NCBI GenBank assembly: GCA_030538175.1 | Contig: JAUNUL010000113.1 | Coordinates: forward strand, 1-8,705 | DNA: 8,705 nt | Source: Propionibacteriaceae bacterium | Lineage (GTDB): Bacteria > Actinomycetota > Actinomycetes > Propionibacteriales > Propionibacteriaceae | Reading direction: 5' to 3' | Part shown: piece after piece, positions 7,213 to 8,705 of the stretch | Layout: each line of letters starts with the position of its first letter | Numbering within the stretch: position 1 is the first letter of the stretch | The notes under the pieces: generated by a model | What the model was told of the DNA's origin: nothing | The model's database searches: none | What the model saw: only the letters and a program-made list of their open reading frames with translations | Made by a program: the position numbers and the translations under genes

Positions 7213-7620
7213 ATGGATTGCCTGTTCTGCGCCATCATTGCCGGTGACGTCCCCTCGCGACAGATCTATGCCGACGAGCACGCGATTGCCTTCCTGGACA
7301 TCGCGCCACTGCATTGGGGGCACACGCTCGTGGTGCCCCGCCAGCACGTGACCGACATCCTGGCCGAGGGCACGACCCTGAGCGATATCGCGCCCGCGGT
7401 GCACAACGTGTCGCGGCTGCTGGTGGACCGGCTGGAGGCTGGTGGGGTGAACGTCCTCATCAACAACGGCGCGCTGGCGGGGCAGGAGGTCTTCCACCTG
7501 CATGTCCATCTGGTGCCGCGCTATCCGGAGTTCCCGGGGATGCGAGCCCTGTTCCAGCCAGACCCCGAGGCCGGTGCCGAACTCGACGCCCTGCACGCGA
7601 TCCTGACCGGTGAGGCCTGA
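7213..7620 (+). CDS. HIT-family nucleotide hydrolase/transferase
   Basis: This 135-residue protein has the usual length for a HIT (histidine triad) protein. HIT proteins are small dimers that bind purine nucleotides and hydrolyse AMP-linked substrates such as phosphoramidates or dinucleoside polyphosphates. The triad HLHVHLVPR is at 95-103, with H97 the likely nucleophile. The N-terminus CLFCAIIAGDVPS (3-15) carries C3 and C6, which with a His near 45 may form the structural zinc site seen in many bacterial members. GHTLVVPRQHV (36-46) and INNGALAGQEVFHLH (83-97) are also family hallmarks. The exact substrate is not readable; it resembles Hint/HinT-like general members. The start at 7213 puts the CLFC motif at residue 3, the normal position. 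Its last 11 bases overlap the next gene. Confidence 0.95.
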   Translation: MDCLFCAIIAGDVPSRQIYADEHAIAFLDIAPLHWGHTLVVPRQHVTDILAEGTTLSDIAPAVHNVSRLLVDRLEAGGVNVLINNGALAGQEVFHLHVHLVPRYPEFPGMRALFQPDPEAGAELDALHAILTGEA

Positions 7621-8705
7621 CCCCCTGGGACCTGCGGCCAGCCCACAAGGGCTCGGCCGGCGCCTGGGCATCCTCAGCCTTGAACTAGCCCCGGCGCTCG
7701 CGGTCGCGCTGGTCCTGCTCCCATGGATCATCGCGACCGGCTCGGCTGAACCCTGGCGGCCGGCCATGATCGACTTGGACGTCTATCTGGCGGCCGTGCA
7801 CGATCTGCTGGCGGGCAACGACATCTATGCCACCCGCACACCCACGTGGAACCTCCCGTTCATCTATCCACCGATCGCAGCCCTGCTCTTCGTCCCCCTC
7901 GCGGTGCTCCCACTGTGGGGGGTGCAGGTGCTGTGGGCGGGTCTGACCGTGCTGGCCCAGTGGCTGATCCTGGCACGGGCGGGCGTACGCCGAGGGGTCC
8001 CGCTCGCGTTGGCGAATGTCGCCTTGGTGGCGGCCTTCGAACCATTCCGGACCACGCTCGGTTATGGCCAGGTGAACACCTTGCTGATGGCTCTCGTGGT
8101 GGCGGACCTGCTGCCCACGCGGCAACGATCACCCTGGTTCCCCCGTGGTGCCCTGATCGGGTTGGCGGCCGCCATCAAGCTCACGCCGCTTGCTTTCCTG
8201 GTGTTCGCCGTCCTGGTCGGTCGACGTGCCGTGGCCGCCTGGGGGATCGGGACCTTCGCCGGCCTGACAGGGATTGGCGTGCTCGTGCTGCCGACCGAGA
8301 GTGGTGTCTTCCTGGGCAAGGTGGTGACCGGCGACCTCTATGGTGACCCGGTCTATGTCGGCAACCAGTCGCTCGGCGCCGTCTTCACCAGGCTGATCGG
8401 CACCGACCCGACGACGGAGAACGTCGCGCTCGTCGTCAGCGGGCTCATCGCCTTTGTCGCACTCGTGGCAGCGACCCTGTGGTGGCACCGTGGTGAGCGG
8501 GTGCTCGCCGTCGGTTTGATCGGCCTGGCCACCTGTCTGGGGTCACCGCTGTCGTGGACCCACCATCATGTGTGGGCCTTGTTGTTGGGACTGGCGGCAC
8601 TCTTCGCCGCCCTCAGCGTCGCGTCGCGGGTGCTGCTCGGGGGCTGGGTGTTGTGGGTGGCACTGTGCCCGGTGTTGGTCTTCCTGCCCTATGGCCAGGG
8701 TGCCG
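7610..8705 (+). CDS. GT87-family (DUF2029) polytopic glycosyltransferase, 3'-truncated by the window
   Basis: An uninterrupted frame of 365 codons runs off the window end. It encodes a very hydrophobic protein with about nine or ten membrane helices visible. It resembles GT87/DUF2029 GT-C-fold mannosyltransferases such as mycobacterial PimE, which use polyprenyl-phosphate sugar donors on the outer face of the membrane. Family-type features are an acidic pair in the first external loop (D55, D57 before VY), a FIYPP motif (84-88), GQVN (153-156), AIKLTP (188-193), GNQS (251-254) and SWTHHHVW (315-322). By analogy with PimE, one of D55/D57 is the likely catalytic base. The GTG at 7610 is the only reasonable start: a stop lies two codons upstream, helix 1 (about 20-43) begins before the next ATG (7766), and the GTG overlaps the HIT gene by 11 bases. 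No clear Shine-Dalgarno is present, so coupled translation is likely. Donor and acceptor sugars are unknown. Confidence 0.87.
   Translation, partial: MRPDPLGPAASPQGLGRRLGILSLELAPALAVALVLLPWIIATGSAEPWRPAMIDLDVYLAAVHDLLAGNDIYATRTPTWNLPFIYPPIAALLFVPLAVLPLWGVQVLWAGLTVLAQWLILARAGVRRGVPLALANVALVAAFEPFRTTLGYGQVNTLLMALVVADLLPTRQRSPWFPRGALIGLAAAIKLTPLAFLVFAVLVGRRAVAAWGIGTFAGLTGIGVLVLPTESGVFLGKVVTGDLYGDPVYVGNQSLGAVFTRLIGTDPTTENVALVVSGLIAFVALVAATLWWHRGERVLAVGLIGLATCLGSPLSWTHHHVWALLLGLAALFAALSVASRVLLGGWVLWVALCPVLVFLPYGQGA
7636..7658 (+). repeat. Hairpin-forming inverted repeat at the HIT/GT87 junction
   Basis: GGCC (7636-7639) plus AGCCC (7640-7644) pair with GGGCT (7649-7653) and GGCC (7655-7658) around an ACAA loop, with one bulged C at 7654. 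The stem is nine base pairs and starts 16 bases after the HIT stop codon, inside the first codons of the glycosyltransferase gene. It could attenuate transcription or slow translation, or simply be a by-product of GC-rich coding sequence. No T-run follows. Confidence 0.35.

Noticed and set aside
7685..8488. Open frames on both strands over the last 1 kb (for example plus 7846-8346, minus 7685-8125 and minus 8129-8488)
   Set aside because: They overlap the GT87 frame starting at 7610, whose translation shows membrane helices and family motifs; the others are low-complexity Arg/Pro/Gly-rich shadows.
50..8705. A novel defence, biosynthetic or mobile system spanning several genes
   Set aside because: All seven genes fit known families with housekeeping-type roles, and no nuclease, transposase, toxin-antitoxin pair, repeat array or biosynthetic core enzyme was seen.

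Overview
The window is dense, GC-rich bacterial DNA that almost certainly comes from an actinobacterium. A HelY-type Ski2-like helicase and a GT87-type polyprenyl-phosphate-sugar-dependent membrane glycosyltransferase both fit that phylum. GTG starts, short overlapping gene junctions and a terminator-like hairpin without a U-tract fit it too. A member of the Propionibacteriales is a reasonable guess, but the sequence alone does not settle it. I see no rRNA, tRNA, CRISPR array, insertion sequence, phage gene or obvious recent transfer.

Layout: (1) 50-4089, plus strand: a 12-helix MFS transporter of the CynX/NimT type, whose stop overlaps the GTG start of helY, a large RNA helicase. (2) 4090-4219: a convergent spacer with one strong hairpin that probably ends transcription from both sides. 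(3) 4220-5353, minus strand: a membrane protein joining a MauE/DoxX-like redox membrane domain to a thioredoxin-like domain with a CGAC motif. (4) 5354-5456: a short divergent promoter region. (5) 5457-7176, plus strand: hisF (histidine and purine-linked metabolism) followed after one base by a D-2-hydroxyacid dehydrogenase. (6) 7213-8705, plus strand: a HIT-domain nucleotide-binding protein whose end overlaps the start of a GT87 membrane mannosyltransferase-like protein. That last gene runs off the window.

The genes mostly look like housekeeping functions set side by side, not one dedicated system: transport plus RNA processing, extracytoplasmic thiol redox, histidine biosynthesis, 2-keto/2-hydroxy acid reduction, nucleotide hydrolysis and cell-envelope glycosylation. 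I found no convincing novel multi-gene system. The points most worth a second look are the MauE-thioredoxin fusion, the basic Gly/Arg/His linker inside HelY, hisF standing apart from other his genes and paired with a dehydrogenase, likely leaderless starts, and a strong preference for the TAT tyrosine codon in GC-rich DNA.
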